Positions 1 through 11,300 of a DNA stretch of 64,000 bases are shown piece by piece. The position numbers and the translations under genes are program-made. The stretch's first letter is position 1. Each line of letters starts with the position of its first letter. Source of the stretch: Gordionus sp. m RMFG-2023 (Eukaryota; Nematomorpha; Gordioida; Chordodea; Parachordodidae); contig NC_088775.1 of assembly GCF_954871325.1 (NCBI RefSeq), forward strand, positions 25,149,561-25,213,560, given 5' to 3'. The notes beneath the pieces are model-generated. The model did no database searches. It saw nothing but the letters and a program-made list of their open reading frames with translations, and was not told the DNA's origin.

Positions 1-275
1 AAAATAGGGGCCCTGGGCACGTGAATCCCATATTTTTAAAAGGAAAAATAACACATGGAAGATTTTAAATTAAATGCCATTTGGGTGGTGGGATATCAAT
101 GGAATATTTTATATAGATAAAACTGAAAAAGAGACCCTTCTGGGTATAATCAGTAAGCACGTACATACTGATTCAACTATAATGACGGACAAATGGAAGG
201 GCTAAATTAAATATTGATAAATCTTAAAATTTAATATTTTTCAAGTTATAACAATCTTAAGAAAATGGATATGAT
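1..275. other. AT-rich stretch, nothing recognised
   Basis: No coding frame, structured RNA or clear repeat is visible. The stretch ends at the duplicated-looking octamer in front of the next element. Confidence 0.4.
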
Positions 276-1397
276 TAGGGATATATCGATATTTTTTATC
301 GGATCGGGTCGATATTTCACCCATTATAAAATATCGGTTATCGACCAATATTATAAAATTTTCCTATCCTATCCGATAAAAAATGCTGTTTTTAACAAAA
401 ATAAAATGTTATAAAATTTTTAAAAAAAGTTATATCTAATTTTTATAAATAAAATCGAAATCAATTTTTATGTTTAATTTTTTTAATAGTAATAATAGTT
501 AATAAACATTCTGCCATATAGTGATTTTTTTTCGCATTCTGTTTAAAAAAGTGTTCAATAATCTTCAGAATGTGTTTTTAGTGATGCTAGTGATATTGAC
601 AGTAGAGATCTGCAAAGTAGCCGGGCCGGGCCTAATATTTTTTAAAAAATTCGGGCCGGGTAGGGACGGACCTTGGAAATTTTATTAAATATATCTAAAT
701 TTATCAATTTTATATTGAATTTTTTATGTAAAATAAAAATTTTTGATTTAATTTATTGAAACTAAACGCTATATAACATATGTCTTTTATTTTAAGTAAT
801 TATAAAAATTAATTTCTATATTTAAATAAATTCGGGCCTGGCCGGGTCGATAATTTTTTTTAAAATAAATTTCGGATTCGGGCCGGGCCGGCAAAACTTT
901 TTAAAAAAAATTCGGGTTCGGGCTGGGCCGGCAAAACTTTTTTAAAAAAAATTCGGGCGTGGCCGGGCTTGAAAAATTAGGCCTGATGCAGATCACCAAT
1001 TGACAGTCCCCATCGCCGCAGACTGATCTCTGATAAATTGGAACTAAAATTTCATAATATATTTGTTTATTACTAATTATGTAAATAGATTAATGTTAAT
1101 AATTATATAAATAAGTAATTTATATCAATAAAAATATTTTATATACTTTTAGAATTGCAATTGAATTGAATATAAACTATAACTGATCATTATAATATAT
1201 TAAAATGACATATATTATGGTATAGCAAAATTATAGATGTTATACTAATAAAAAGTATATTAAAAATTAAAACCATTGGCATCTTTACAGAATACAAAAT
1301 TAGATATGATATCGGATCGGTTATCGGCTGATATCAATTTAATATCTGGAATATCGGATCGGATCGGCCTCCAAAAAGTGGTATCGGTACACTCCTA
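276..1397. mobile_element. Non-autonomous hAT-like element with TAGG ends and subterminal TATCGG repeats
   Basis: The left end reads TAGGGATATATCGATA and the reverse complement of the right end reads TAGGAGTGTACCGATA, so the termini are imperfect inverted repeats. Both subterminal zones carry many scattered copies of TATCGGATCGG-like motifs, a layout typical of hAT elements. No transposase frame remains inside. The flanking octamers (GATATGAT and CTTATAAT) agree only at about five of eight positions, so the target duplication is weak. A second element with the same kind of ends lies at 27086-27887, which supports a real family. A smaller element is nested inside at 604-999. Confidence 0.6.
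604..999. mobile_element. MITE rich in CGGGCC motifs, nested in the preceding element
   Basis: The termini AGATCTGCA and TGCAGATC are inverted. The element is flanked on both sides by TTGACAGT (ATTGACAGT if nine bases are counted), an evident target duplication. The interior has about five copies of a GGCCGGGC motif separated by A/T runs, the only GC-rich blocks nearby. Similar ends (CTGCAGAGGTAAC type) recur near 11.9 kb, 44.6 kb and 51.4 kb, so this is a multi-copy, non-coding hAT-type MITE. The duplication shows it inserted into the older 276-1397 element. Confidence 0.7.
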
Positions 1398-1439
1398 CTT
1401 ATAATATAAATAAATTAGAAGATGGTTTCAATAAAAAAA

Positions 1440-1580
1440 AATTTCTAAGAGTAATGAACTAAACCTTTATAATTAGTTGAACCGAACCGAACCTTTATAA
1501 ATTTCTTCTCAAGAACCGTAACCAAAACGTAACGATTATAATTTTTTACATACTGAACCGTAACCGTCCCTGCTTAAATG
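1440..1580. repeat. Fragment with GAACCG subterminal repeats
   Basis: The stretch has repeated GAACCG/GTAACCG units and stops at ACCGTCCCTG, whose complement (CAGGGACGGT) looks like an hAT terminus. No left partner was found, so I read it as the end of a decayed element. Similar motifs occur near 46140-46270. Confidence 0.35.
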
Positions 1581-1624
1581 TTCACCGAAAATTGTTGCAA
1601 TAATTCGGATTTTTATAAATATAT

Positions 1625-4082
1625 CAGAGTTGTTAAAGTAGCGCTATCTTTTTTGGTAGCTATATCTAATAGCGGCTACTTTTTTTATATAATTTTTTAG
1701 CACGCTACTTTTAAAAAATATAATGAATGTAAGTATAAGCATGAAAATTTAAATATAATACCATAATTAATTATAATTTTAATGATTTATTAAATTTTGA
1801 AATTGAAATATATTTTCAATTTGTAATTTATATTTTCAATTTGTATTATAAACCTAACACCTTTTAATAATTTAAAATGGCATCGCATATGGATATCCGA
1901 ATCGTTGAAAGTGATTCAGAGTCAGACAATGATGTTAATGAAATGGAAAATACCAGGGAAGAAAAATGATATTCATGGCAATACTTTCCCATTTCCTAGA
2001 TTTCAAAAATTTTTCAAGATAAATATTAAAACAAAAACTGGCTTCAAATTTATATGTTTAAAATGTAAAAAAAATATTTCCTCAAATCAATCAAGTAGCT
2101 ATAACCTAAAGAACCTAAAGGTAAATTATCATTTTTACATAAAATAATAATATTTATTTTATTAGACTGTTCATGCTAATAGTTTTAAGAATTGAACAAC
2201 ATTTAAATAACTTTGGCATAGGTGAATCTACATCCAAAAAGTCGAATTCAATTCAGACTAAATTAATTAATAATACAAATGCCCATATTTCTCAAAATTA
2301 GCTGATAATGTTATTGTAGATTTTATCATTGATACAGTGCAGCCAATGTCCTTGGTTGATAATCCATCATTTACTATGATGATTAAAACTTTATCACCTG
2401 GTACAACTTAGGATTTTAAAAAGAAGATCTGTAGCATTAGCCCTCAAAAGGTAATAGGATGCCAGACATACGATGTACTTGCAAATAAAATTATTGATGT
2501 CCACAAGTCTTTTAGGATTCATAATAAAGTTTGCAAGATGGTGACCGATAATGCGTTCAATTACCTGAAAATGCTGAAGGTGAGATACAGAATCTTAGTC
2601 AGCATGTATTGGAAGAGGAGGAAATGGGTGTTGATGCAATTGATATTAATGAGATCTTAGAAGAAGGTTTAAATTATTTTATAATACATGTTAATCTTAT
2701 TCTATAGCATCAAATAACTCCAACTCAATGTTACCCAGTCATCAGAGATGCACTTGCCAAATTTTAATTTGATAGCAACAGTGGATGCTGAAGGAGCCCT
2801 AAATAGTGAAGATTTTAAAAGGGTTTCAAGATCCACTTTCCATAAATGTCAAACTTTATGGAATAAGCAGAACAAGTCTGCTAAATGCTCAGACTTATTT
2901 TAAAAAAATTAGGCAGATACTTATTAACTCCTAACCATACAAGATGGAACTCTGTATACCAGGCAATAAAATTAATAGCATTTTTTTCTAGAGGAAAAAA
3001 GATTAGAAATGAATTTCCTATGTGATCTTGTTGGAATCCAATATATTAATGATGAAGAGCATACTTTTATAAAAGAGTATACAGAAGTAATTTTAATTAA
3101 TAATGATTCAATTTCATATCATTTTAATTTTTTAGGTTATGCAATATGTGGCTGTTTCCCTTGAAATTTTGGAAGGTGAGGATAATATGGAAATGGGGTA
3201 TTATGTTCCCACATTAAGTATCCTAACCACCAAACTAAAGAGTTTTAATCATCTAATCTTATGCCAGCCTCTAGTAGACTCCATGTTAAAAGGCATTGAG
3301 AGAAGGTAAATAAAATTTATATTGTTTTGATCTTGACTAAATAATCTATGTTTAAAGCTAAAAAAAATTTATAATTTTATGATTAAGATATATTTTAAAT
3401 ACTCTATTTTTGCAACTTTTAGATTCCCCAACCTTTACAGTGATGAAAATTTATTAACAGCAATGATTTATCCAAAGTTTAAACTTAACTGGCCATACAT
3501 CAATTCCCATGATGCTATAGATCAACGTGATAGGCTCATGGCTAGGTTGAATAGTCTGAACTCAAACAAAGATGGCCCTATTACAACATCGAAGACATCC
3601 GACAATAAGTTTTTTGAAATAGAAGAGTGTATAATAAAAAATCCACTCGATTCCTTTTTTAAGTCAAAAAATACTGAAATGAATATAATCTCTCTTATGT
3701 TAAAAAAAAATAATATAAGATTAAATACTGCCTTCAGAGATTATTTAGTAAAGCAAAACTGATACTTTCTGATCGTCGCTCTAGACTTGGGGATGATAAT
3801 ATTGAAATGATTTTATTATTAAAATTCAACAAATTACCATAAATATTTAAAATTTATTACATAAATTTTTTTATAATCAAAATTAACTATATTTTAATAT
3901 TTATAAATGTTGATTTTTATAAATTATTTACTATACAATTACATTATATGCAAAATAAAAAAAAATTGTTTCTAAATTTTTTTTATAAAAAGTAGCCTAA
4001 ATGTAGCTAATAGCGAGCTACTTTTTTTGTCAAATAGCGATAGCGGTAGCACGCTACTTTTAAAAGTAGATTAACAACTCTG
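1625..4082 (+). mobile_element. hAT transposon, family A, copy 1
   Basis: The left end is CAGAGTTGTTAAAGTAGC and the right end, read in reverse complement, is CAGAGTTGTTAATCTAC, a classic hAT terminus. Subterminal zones hold repeats of GTAGC/GCTAC. A decayed transposase fills the interior on the + strand. The flanking octamers do not match, so a target duplication is not supported here. A shorter copy of the same family lies at 28831-30149 on the other strand. The shared C-terminal motif (SDRRSRLGDDNIEMIL) ties the two together. Confidence 0.8.
1877..3840 (+). pseudogene. hAT transposase (BED finger to dimerisation domain), decayed
   Basis: Reading starts at ATG 1877 with an acidic N-terminus and shifts frame after about 30 codons into a BED-type zinc finger (FICLKCKKN, then a basic His-containing tail, about 2030-2140). 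The middle has hAT-like phrases (VDVHKSFRIHNKVCKMVTDN near 2490-2550) broken by stops. The last long open piece, 3379-3762, matches the region before the dimerisation domain (NLYSDENLLTAMIYPKF). The end of the dimerisation domain follows in another frame (LSDRRSRLGDDNIEMILLLK, about 3752-3840). The conserved SSA..ERLFS part appears deleted. Several introns may be present, so some apparent stops could be intronic. It cannot make an intact transposase as it stands. Confidence 0.75.
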
Positions 4083-4735
4083 ATTTTAAAACAAAAAAGT
4101 CTTAACCTCATCCCTTTTCATTCTTTATATGCCTTAATTTTATACTATTTACTTTTTTTTAAATTCACTTTTTAAATCCCTTATTTCGGTCTTTTAATTA
4201 TATGGTGCCAGCCGCAAAAAAAGAGAAGAAAAAGTAATTAAATTATTTATTTTTTTTCATGGGGATTCGGAATATTTTTTAAATATTTTTTTAAGATCCC
4301 GAATAAAACGTGGCGTTGAGATTCTTAATCCCACATCATTTCATATCCCAATACGACATATATAAATGAATATTCTTAGTTTCTTATATTAAAAATATGT
4401 CAAATTTAAGTAAATAGATTAAATTTTTAAAAATGATATAAATTTATATAGAACTATTTTTGTTTTTCCTTAAAATTATATGTCTATATTATCATTATTT
4501 ATATATTATGTTTATTCAAATAAATTGCTTAATTATCTAGTATTTAATTTAATAGTTTTAACTTAGTAGCATCCAATATAGCACACATTTTTAAAATTTT
4601 TAAATAATATACTTCATTTTTAATGTAAATTTAAAGAATTGTGAAAATTTTCACAAAAAAATTTCCACCAATATCCACATGATCGAAATAAATAATATTA
4701 AAAATTTCCCCGAGTTTAATGACATCAATAATGTT
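4083..4735. other. AT-rich stretch, nothing recognised
   Basis: No coding frame or clear element boundary is seen here. Confidence 0.35.
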
Positions 4736-4931
4736 GTTAAACGGCTCGTTTTGAGCCGATTTTTAAAAACGGCTAACTTACTACTTCATCCAGAAAAATA
4801 TTACGCATGTCTGAAGATTCCGCTCATAGAAAGAACAAAGGTCTAGACATCTTGAGGCTTAGCCAATATTTTTCTGGCTAAAATATTGAGTTAGCCGTTT
4901 TTAAAAATCGGCTCGATACGAGCCGTTTAAC
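4736..4931. mobile_element. 196-bp palindromic MITE
   Basis: The two ends are inverted copies of about 40 bp: GTTAAACGGCTCG at the left, CGAGCCGTTTAAC at the right, each followed inwards by a GCCGATTTTTAAAAACGGC-like block. The 115-bp middle is unique and non-coding. The whole could fold into a hairpin. No clean target duplication is visible. Confidence 0.6.
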
Positions 4932-5139
4932 ACTAGACACCAACTTACCAATAAATAATATAAAAAATAGAAGATACAATTTATTTGAATATTAATGTAA
5001 AAGTATTTAAAATGAAATATAAGTTATTATAAATCTTTTTGAATAATAACGTAAAAATAAATATAAAAAATATAAATAGAAATAATAATAATTCCTTTTT
5101 TAAAACATTTTTTCCATTCTAATAACATTTCCCACTTTT

Positions 5140-6124
5140 ATTAAATTAGTACAACTACAATCGATCTTTGCTCCACTTGGTTTCGATGTCGTTTATCGTC
5201 TTATTGATTGTCAAGTTTGCTTATTTCTTCATTGTTTCGTATCTAACTATTTGTTTATCTTTTTATCTCTTTGCCCTTCTATATGTTTCACCGAGGTTTC
5301 ACCACCTTCTATTTTTTAGTTTAGAGATATATTTTCTACCTTTACTATAATATCCTTTTTTACTTCTACCTCCTCTATTTCATATTTCATCTCTTAAAAC
5401 TTTAGCTAATGTAATATTATCTTTAAGTGTAATTTTTTGTCTGATATATATTAATAGATGATATTTTAACCTTTTTAATCATTCTACCGTCCTCGAGGAA
5501 ACATTTATTTCTTAAAACACAAAGAAGGCTTTCCCAATTTATATACGCTTCATTCTTCGCCTGAACTGCCTCATTAAATAAAACTAAACTTGCATTCGTT
5601 GGTTTTTTTGGATGTAATAATTTAAATTTTTCATTCAAAATCGTTGGATTAAGCATATGGCTTTCAACTTAACACACTCGTCATCCGGTAATCTTTTTGT
5701 GAATGATCCATCTTTGTCGAGATCTGAAATCTGAGTATCCGATGTCGGAAATTCTATACTTATGCGATTATTATTATTATTAACTAATTGTTTCATTTTC
5801 ACTTAAATTTATCAATCGTACAATATATTGTGAAAAATATAATACGACGTTTATTATGTTCTTTCGTATTTTTTGACATTGATGGTAAACCAATTACCTC
5901 CTGTGAATCTGCATTTTGCACCTTGAATGTACCATAAGCAGTTATCATGTCATCTAAGTCTTTATAATAAAAATGCACTATTCATTTTCTTTTATGAAGT
6001 GTCGTAAAACGTCGCCCAAATTTTCATCAAATGTGGCATTAATGTCGTATTTTGTAGGATATTTAACTACAATAAGATATTTATGCGGCATTGTAGATCA
6101 CCTTTGTAATTAAATCAATTCTAA
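5140..6124 (-). repeat. Left arm of an unclassified inverted repeat, with relics of a protein
   Basis: This arm is a diverged inverted copy of about 9600-10490. On the minus strand it holds an open frame at 5423-5656 (77 residues, Lys/Asn-rich, motif LLHPKKPTNASLVLFNEA) and, upstream, a short frame near 6090 beginning MPHKYLIVVKYPTKYDIN. The same phrases recur, more decayed, in the other arm. I do not recognise the protein family. Two copies in opposite orientation suggest an element that carries this gene, or two insertions of one element. Confidence 0.55.
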
Positions 6125-6256
6125 GATGGAACATGTCTTGGATGTATAATCTTCGGTGTAGTGTTTTGTTTGAGATGTAGTCTAACATAATTTGCACGAT
6201 CGATTTTTTATTCAACTTAAAAATACATTGCTTGAAGATGGAACATGTCTTGGATG
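6125..6256. repeat. 108-bp tandem unit interrupted by the MULE
   Basis: One full unit runs 6125-6232 (start AGATGGAACATGTCTTGGATG). A second starts at 6233, breaks off after CTTGGATG at 6256 and resumes at 9373 on the far side of the MULE (TTTTGGATGTATAATCTTCG) to about 9475. The broken second unit gives the MULE target site. Confidence 0.65.
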
Positions 6257-6416
6257 GTAATAGGAAAAAAAACGCCGGAAAAAAACCCCCAGGAAATAAA
6301 ACCCCCGGAAAAAAGCTAAGTATATTCTAGCAATAATTTATATTGAATTGGTATATACAATTGCAAGTTAATAATTTGTTAAAAATATTATGACCTCATC
6401 AAATTTTTGCTGATAG

Positions 6417-6532
6417 ACCATTCAAGCTTCCTCCACCCCCACCTCCTCCTACTGTCATCATGGGCCTTGCTGGAGTTGGTGTGCCTCCGATGAATATGAT
6501 GCACCATCCAAATTTACCCCCCAATATGATGG
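6417..6532 (+). other. Exon-like GC-rich block in the MULE, probable captured host exon
   Basis: The block is preceded by an acceptor-like GCTGATAG and followed by a donor-like GG|GTTATT. Between them is a clean open frame with about half G+C in a very AT-rich setting. It encodes a proline run followed by a Gly/Met/Pro stretch (FKLPPPPPPPTVIMG, then PPMNMMHHPNLPPNMM). Such low-complexity Pro/Met tails are common in splicing and RNA-binding proteins, but I cannot name the source gene. It is unrelated to MULE transposases and lies between the left terminus and the transposase, the place where Pack-MULE-type captures are found. That it is a capture is inference. Confidence 0.5.
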
Positions 6533-6959
6533 GTTATTTATATTTACTATTGATACTTAAAACGTAATGTATATATTCTAAATTTTAGAAGTAACTGCTT
6601 GCATAAATAGGCCAATCCAAACAGATTTTTTTAAAATACAAATTTATTTAAGCAGATAATCAATTTTTAGAAATACATCTGCATATAACTTGATTGGTTG
6701 TTAGCAGCCAGTATATAAAGAAATAGAAACTTAATTCATTGCATATTTAAAAGATGAATATTGAAATAAATTCGTGATTTATTATAATAGAAACAAATAT
6801 ACATTCACCCAATATACAATTTAATTCAGTTAAAACCATTAAAATGCAAATGGAAAATACTCGATTTTTTTGCATTTGGTATTTTGAATATATGTGATAA
6901 TTTCAATTTATTCATGATTTCTCACCTCATTGATATGCAACTACCTTTAGTTTTTAGCT

Positions 6960-7340
6960 TATTAAAAGTTTTAAAATGTATTTTTAATCAAAAGAATAAA
7001 AATTGTTTATTAATTAAAAACGCTATAATTGATATTTAGACAATTGCAAGTTAATAATTTGTTAAAAATATTATTGTTCAGCAACTAGTTATGAACAGAT
7101 ATTAAAATGTATTGTTTTAAAATGTATTTTTAATCAAAAGAATAAAAATTGTTTATAAATTAAAAACGCTATAATTGGTATTTAGACAATTGCAAGTTAA
7201 TAATTTGTTAAAAATATTATTGTTCAGCAACTAGTTTTATGAACAGATATTAAAATGTATTATGATCATTATGTTTTAAAATGTATTTTTAATCAAAAGA
7301 ATAAAAATTGTTTATAAATTAAAAACGCTATAATTGGTAT
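6960..7340. repeat. Tandem repeat of about 120-150 bp, three copies, inside the MULE
   Basis: Three consecutive units share AAAATGTATTTTTAATCAAA, AACGCTATAATTG and TTGCAAGTTAATAATTTG. Part of the unit also occurs upstream at about 6355-6392, just before the exon-like block. Non-coding. Confidence 0.6.
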
Positions 7341-7456
7341 TTTATAAAATTAAACAATAATAATTTGGATCTTTATACCGTATATAAAGACAAAAAAAAA
7401 ATTAAATTTACAAAAATATTTTATTCATAAAATTTATATTTTATAAAAAAAATTTA

Positions 7457-8982
7457 ATGGATCTTATTCATCCTGGAAAGCTCATATTTGAAGGTTATTC
7501 TTATACCATACATAAAAAATGCTCAAACAAGATTAGATGGCGCTGCTCAAAGTATTCTTCTTTTAAATGCCGAGCAATACTTTTTTAAACACTCGATAAT
7601 CAAGACCCGGTTCCTGATACAGCTCATCCATCAAATATTGATGGACTAGTAGCAATGAAATCCATTGCTAACATAAAGAAGCGATGTGCAGACTCTTTGG
7701 CAAAACCTCTTCAAATTTAAGCAGAGGAAATTGTAAAATTAGACCAAAGAGTTCAGTCGCATATGTTATCGGAAGATTCTGTAAAAAGAACTCTAAGGAA
7801 TCACAAAACAATGCAACACCCTTCAAATCTTGAGAATTTGGAAGACCTAGTTATTGAAGGTATTAGTTTAAATATAATTATATTTTCATAAAAATTTAAA
7901 TATTATAGGTGATTGGGCAAATTGTGGCTCCCAGAACTCAAAACGATTTTTATTATTTGATAATGGCCCACAAGCTGAAGAACGCATAATAATGTTCGCA
8001 ACAGATGATTCCTTAAATCTAATATCTAATAGGGCAGAGTGGTATATGGATGGTAATTTTGCCATGTCCCCAAAAAATTTTCTACAATTATAGGTGATTA
8101 GAGTAGCAATAAACAATATTTTTATTACAGCGGTTTATTGTGTACTCCAGAAAAAAACTCAAAGTACATATGAAATAATATTTCAAACAATAATGTCTAA
8201 ATGTCAGGAAAGGGATTTATTTCCTGATCCATAATATATATACATGGATTTCGAAAAGTCTGCTATGACCGCGGTTAAGAGTATCATTGGTATGATTATT
8301 AATATGTTTAATAATATATATTTATTTTTTCGATTAGGGGGTCACATCGTAATTAGAGGATGTTTTTACATTTGTGTCAAAGTACACATAGAAAAATTCA
8401 GAAGCTGGGTCTGGAAAGCGAATACAGGACCGATGAAACTCTAAGTTTTTTTGTGGCATGATGGACGGCTTAGCATTCGTTCCGATATGTGATATGGACA
8501 ATGCAATGACATTCCTGAGATCAGTTACTACGAGCAATGGTAAGGACATTCTTGATTATTTCGATAAAAATTATGTCAATGGAGTATCAAGGGAGGTCAT
8601 GAGAAGCGATTCTCAATCCCAAACACGTCGAATTGAGCTTCGATTACCTCTAGAAGCCTGGAACGTGAATCAAAGCACTCTCTCAGATGAAGAACGAACA
8701 AATAATCAATGCGAAGGTTGGAATCATCGTTTTTCTAATCTGGTTGGGAATAAACACCCATCAATCTGGGTACTCATTTAAAAAATGAAATGCGAGGTGG
8801 CTGCCGATGAAACCAAACTTGAAAGATGGCGCGTAGGTAGTTGGACATCGAAAACAAAATCGCAGAGTTCTAACAACCAGATTCGGCTAAAGAAACTTTG
8901 CGAAAAATACCGTAATGGGGTGCGAAGCCTTCCGGATTTTATAAGAGCGATATCCTTCAATATTCGATGTCAACCAATATAA
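7457..8982 (+). pseudogene. MULE transposase with FLYWCH finger, decayed
   Basis: ATG 7457 opens a FLYWCH zinc finger (GKLIFEGYSYTIH, then KIRWRCSKYSSFKCRA). After a likely 50-bp intron (about 7860-7908) comes the MULE core: FDNGPQAEERIIMFATDD, the first catalytic Asp in WYMDGNFAMSPK, the second in YMDFEKSAMTAVK, a second likely intron (about 8290-8336), the MMDGLAFVPICD block (8458 on) and the catalytic Glu in RTNNQCEGWNHRF. The C-terminus ends at 8982. All three acidic residues of the DDE triad are still visible. In-frame stops in the FLYWCH linker, after PKNFLQL and after LFPDP, a shift near 8400-8460 and a stop at 8779-8781 break the gene. Confidence 0.8.
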
Positions 8983-9372
8983 TTATTATTATAAATTATA
9001 AAATTTGTATATACATAATCATGATTTACCAATAAAATAAACATTTCTTATTTCTAAGTTTTGTCAAATTTAGTCTATTTAATATCATATTTAAAGATGG
9101 TATTGTATTTTTACTATAGCAAATTTTTTTTACAATACATAGTTATTTTACTGAGGCATTTTTTCCCAGTACCAATTTAAACATTAGTTTTTCTTATTTA
9201 AGCATTTTTTTATGGAGAGTAGGCCAAATAAAAATATACCTTTATTATTATGTCTTAACTAAATTCTATAAAAATGAAAAAAAATTCCCAGGGGTTTAAT
9301 TTCCTGGGGGTTTTTTCCGGGTGTTTTTTTTCCTGGGGGTTTATTTTCCGGGGGTTTATTTTCCGGGATTCG

Positions 9373-10490
9373 TTTTGGATGTATAATCTTCGGTGTAGTG
9401 TCTTGTTTGAGATGTAGTCTAACACAATTTGCAAGATCAATTTTTATTCAACTTAAAAATACATTGCTTGATTAATTTTTGTATACTAATATCATAATCT
9501 ATATCTATTAAATTCACAAATTTATTTAATATGTTACCAAAAACCTTTATACAGGTCCTTCCCAAAAGTGCAATCTTGTCACTTTGGATCACATAGGCTG
9601 GTATGACACATTCACAGAAAACAAAGAGTGCATTTTTATTATGAACTTATATGACATGATAACTACTTATCGGTATATTCAAGGTGCACAATGCAGGGAC
9701 GCAGAGGGTAATCGGTTTACCATCAACAACGCTAAAAAATAAGAAAGAACATAATTAATGTATAATTAATAAAAAATTCGATAAATAAATGAAAATGAAA
9801 CAATTAGTTAATAAATAATAGCATAAGTTTCGAATTTCCGATATTTTCGGCTAATGGAGATTTATTTTTAAGCAGGTTTGAGGATATATTTAAAGATACT
9901 AATTTCATATATCGGCAAGGCTGGATCATTTACGAGATTACCTGATGGCGAGTGTGTTAAGGTGAAAGCTATATGCTGGCTGACGGGCTTTATTAGCTGA
10001 ACGATTTTGATTGAAAAATTTTAATTATTGCATCCAAAAAAACCAACGAATGCCAGTTTAGTTTTATTTAATGCAAGAATGAAACGCATAAATTGGGTAA
10101 GCCGTCTTTGTGTTTTAAGAAATAATGTTTACTCAAGGACGGTAGTGATTAAAAAGGATATCATCTATTAATAAAAATATCAGATACACTTAAAAGGATA
10201 TCATCTATTAATAAAAATATCAGATACACTTAAGGAATATTACATTAGCTGAAGTTTTAAGTTTAAGAGATAAAATAAAGGAGGTAGAAGTAAAAGAGGA
10301 TATTATTGCAAAGGTTGAAAATATATATTTAAAGGAAAAGTAGAAGGTGGTGAAACATATAGAAGGGAAAAAAAGAAAAATTAGATATGAAGACAATAAA
10401 GAAATAAGCAAGCCTGACAATCAATAAGATAATAAACGACATATGAAACCAAGTGCAACGATCGATTGTAGTGGTACTGATTTAATAAAA
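9373..10490 (+). repeat. Resumed tandem unit and right arm of the unclassified inverted repeat
   Basis: 9373-9475 completes the 108-bp unit cut by the MULE. From about 9600 the sequence is an inverted, diverged copy of 5140-6090. It carries the same relic protein on the + strand, now with many breaks (recognisable around 9990-10160 as the LLHPKKPTNASL segment). A direct 37-bp duplication (AAAAGGATATCATCTATTAA) lies at about 10154-10230. Confidence 0.55.
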
Positions 10491-10839
10491 GTGTAAAATA
10501 TTATTAGAATGCAAAAAATGATTTAAAAAATTATATTTTAAAACTTATATATTTATTATATTTTATTTTTAATGATTATATAAATTTCAGTGATATTATA
10601 TTTGAAAATAAAGTTTTGCTTTTATCTCCTGTTTCGTTATTAAACTTTATTGTGTAACTCGTTGGAATAGTGTGTATGATAGTAATGAATGTCTCTCAGT
10701 TTTAAAAAACTTACATTACTAGGTAAGAATTGACAAATTATAAGGTTAAAATAAGTGTTATCATTGCAAGCTTGTCATAAAATGAGATATTAAAAAATTA
10801 ATATCTAGCTAACATTATTGTAAGTTACTTGCGGTAATG

Positions 10840-11300
10840 AGATGACTGAATGGTTTGGTCATTATTTAAATGTGATGCTGAGTATAAGAGGAACTTCAAC
10901 TTTTTTACATCCCAATTTAAAAAAAAGATGGATAGTATATGGTGAGATGAAGCCCCTGTAATTCAAAAAGAAAATAAAACAATGGAGCATGCTATTACAT
11001 CTTCTTATGTTGGAGATGATCATTTTAGTTTTGAACAATAGATAAATGTTTATAATGCATCTAACAACAAAGACTTAAAAACATTAAATTATTTTAAAGA
11101 TGAATGCAAAGATATATATCTGCTTTTAAAATATATTTCTATTTTACCATCTTCTGCTGCAGTGGAAAGATTATTTAGTTTTACATTGATTAAAGGCCAA
11201 ATAGGCATAGATTAAATGATATGAAAAACTTAATATATTAAAAAATAATGAGCTATCATATTAGAAAAATGATTATTCTGCAATTTTAAATTATTTATAT
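10840..11300 (+). pseudogene. hAT transposase C-terminal fragment
   Basis: The phrase ILPSSAAVERLFSFT near 11140-11185 is the hallmark of the hAT dimerisation domain, followed in another frame by a degraded tail. Upstream, about 10850-10960, a piece with TEWFGHYFKCDAEYKRN precedes a short acidic stretch. Stops and shifts separate the parts. No termini were assigned. Confidence 0.6.

Larger units (their letters stand above)
6257..9372 (+). mobile_element. MULE (Mutator-like element) of the FLYWCH type
   Basis: The termini are inverted, GC-richer blocks of repeated GGAAA and CCCCC motifs (6257-6315 and about 9285-9372). The flanks are TCTTGGATG on the left and TTTTGGATG on the right, eight of nine bases alike, which fits the 9-bp target duplication made by MULEs. 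The interior holds a captured-exon-like block (6417-6532), a threefold tandem repeat (about 6960-7340) and a decayed transposase with an N-terminal FLYWCH finger (7457-8982). It sits inside the second copy of a 108-bp tandem unit, so it is younger than that repeat. Confidence 0.8.

Noticed and set aside
5168-5350. Plus-strand hydrophobic 60-codon frame
   Set aside because: It is antisense to the relic protein arm and its hydrophobicity comes from T-rich composition.
8334-8960. Minus-strand frames opposite the MULE core
   Set aside because: The + strand has the DDE motifs of the transposase.
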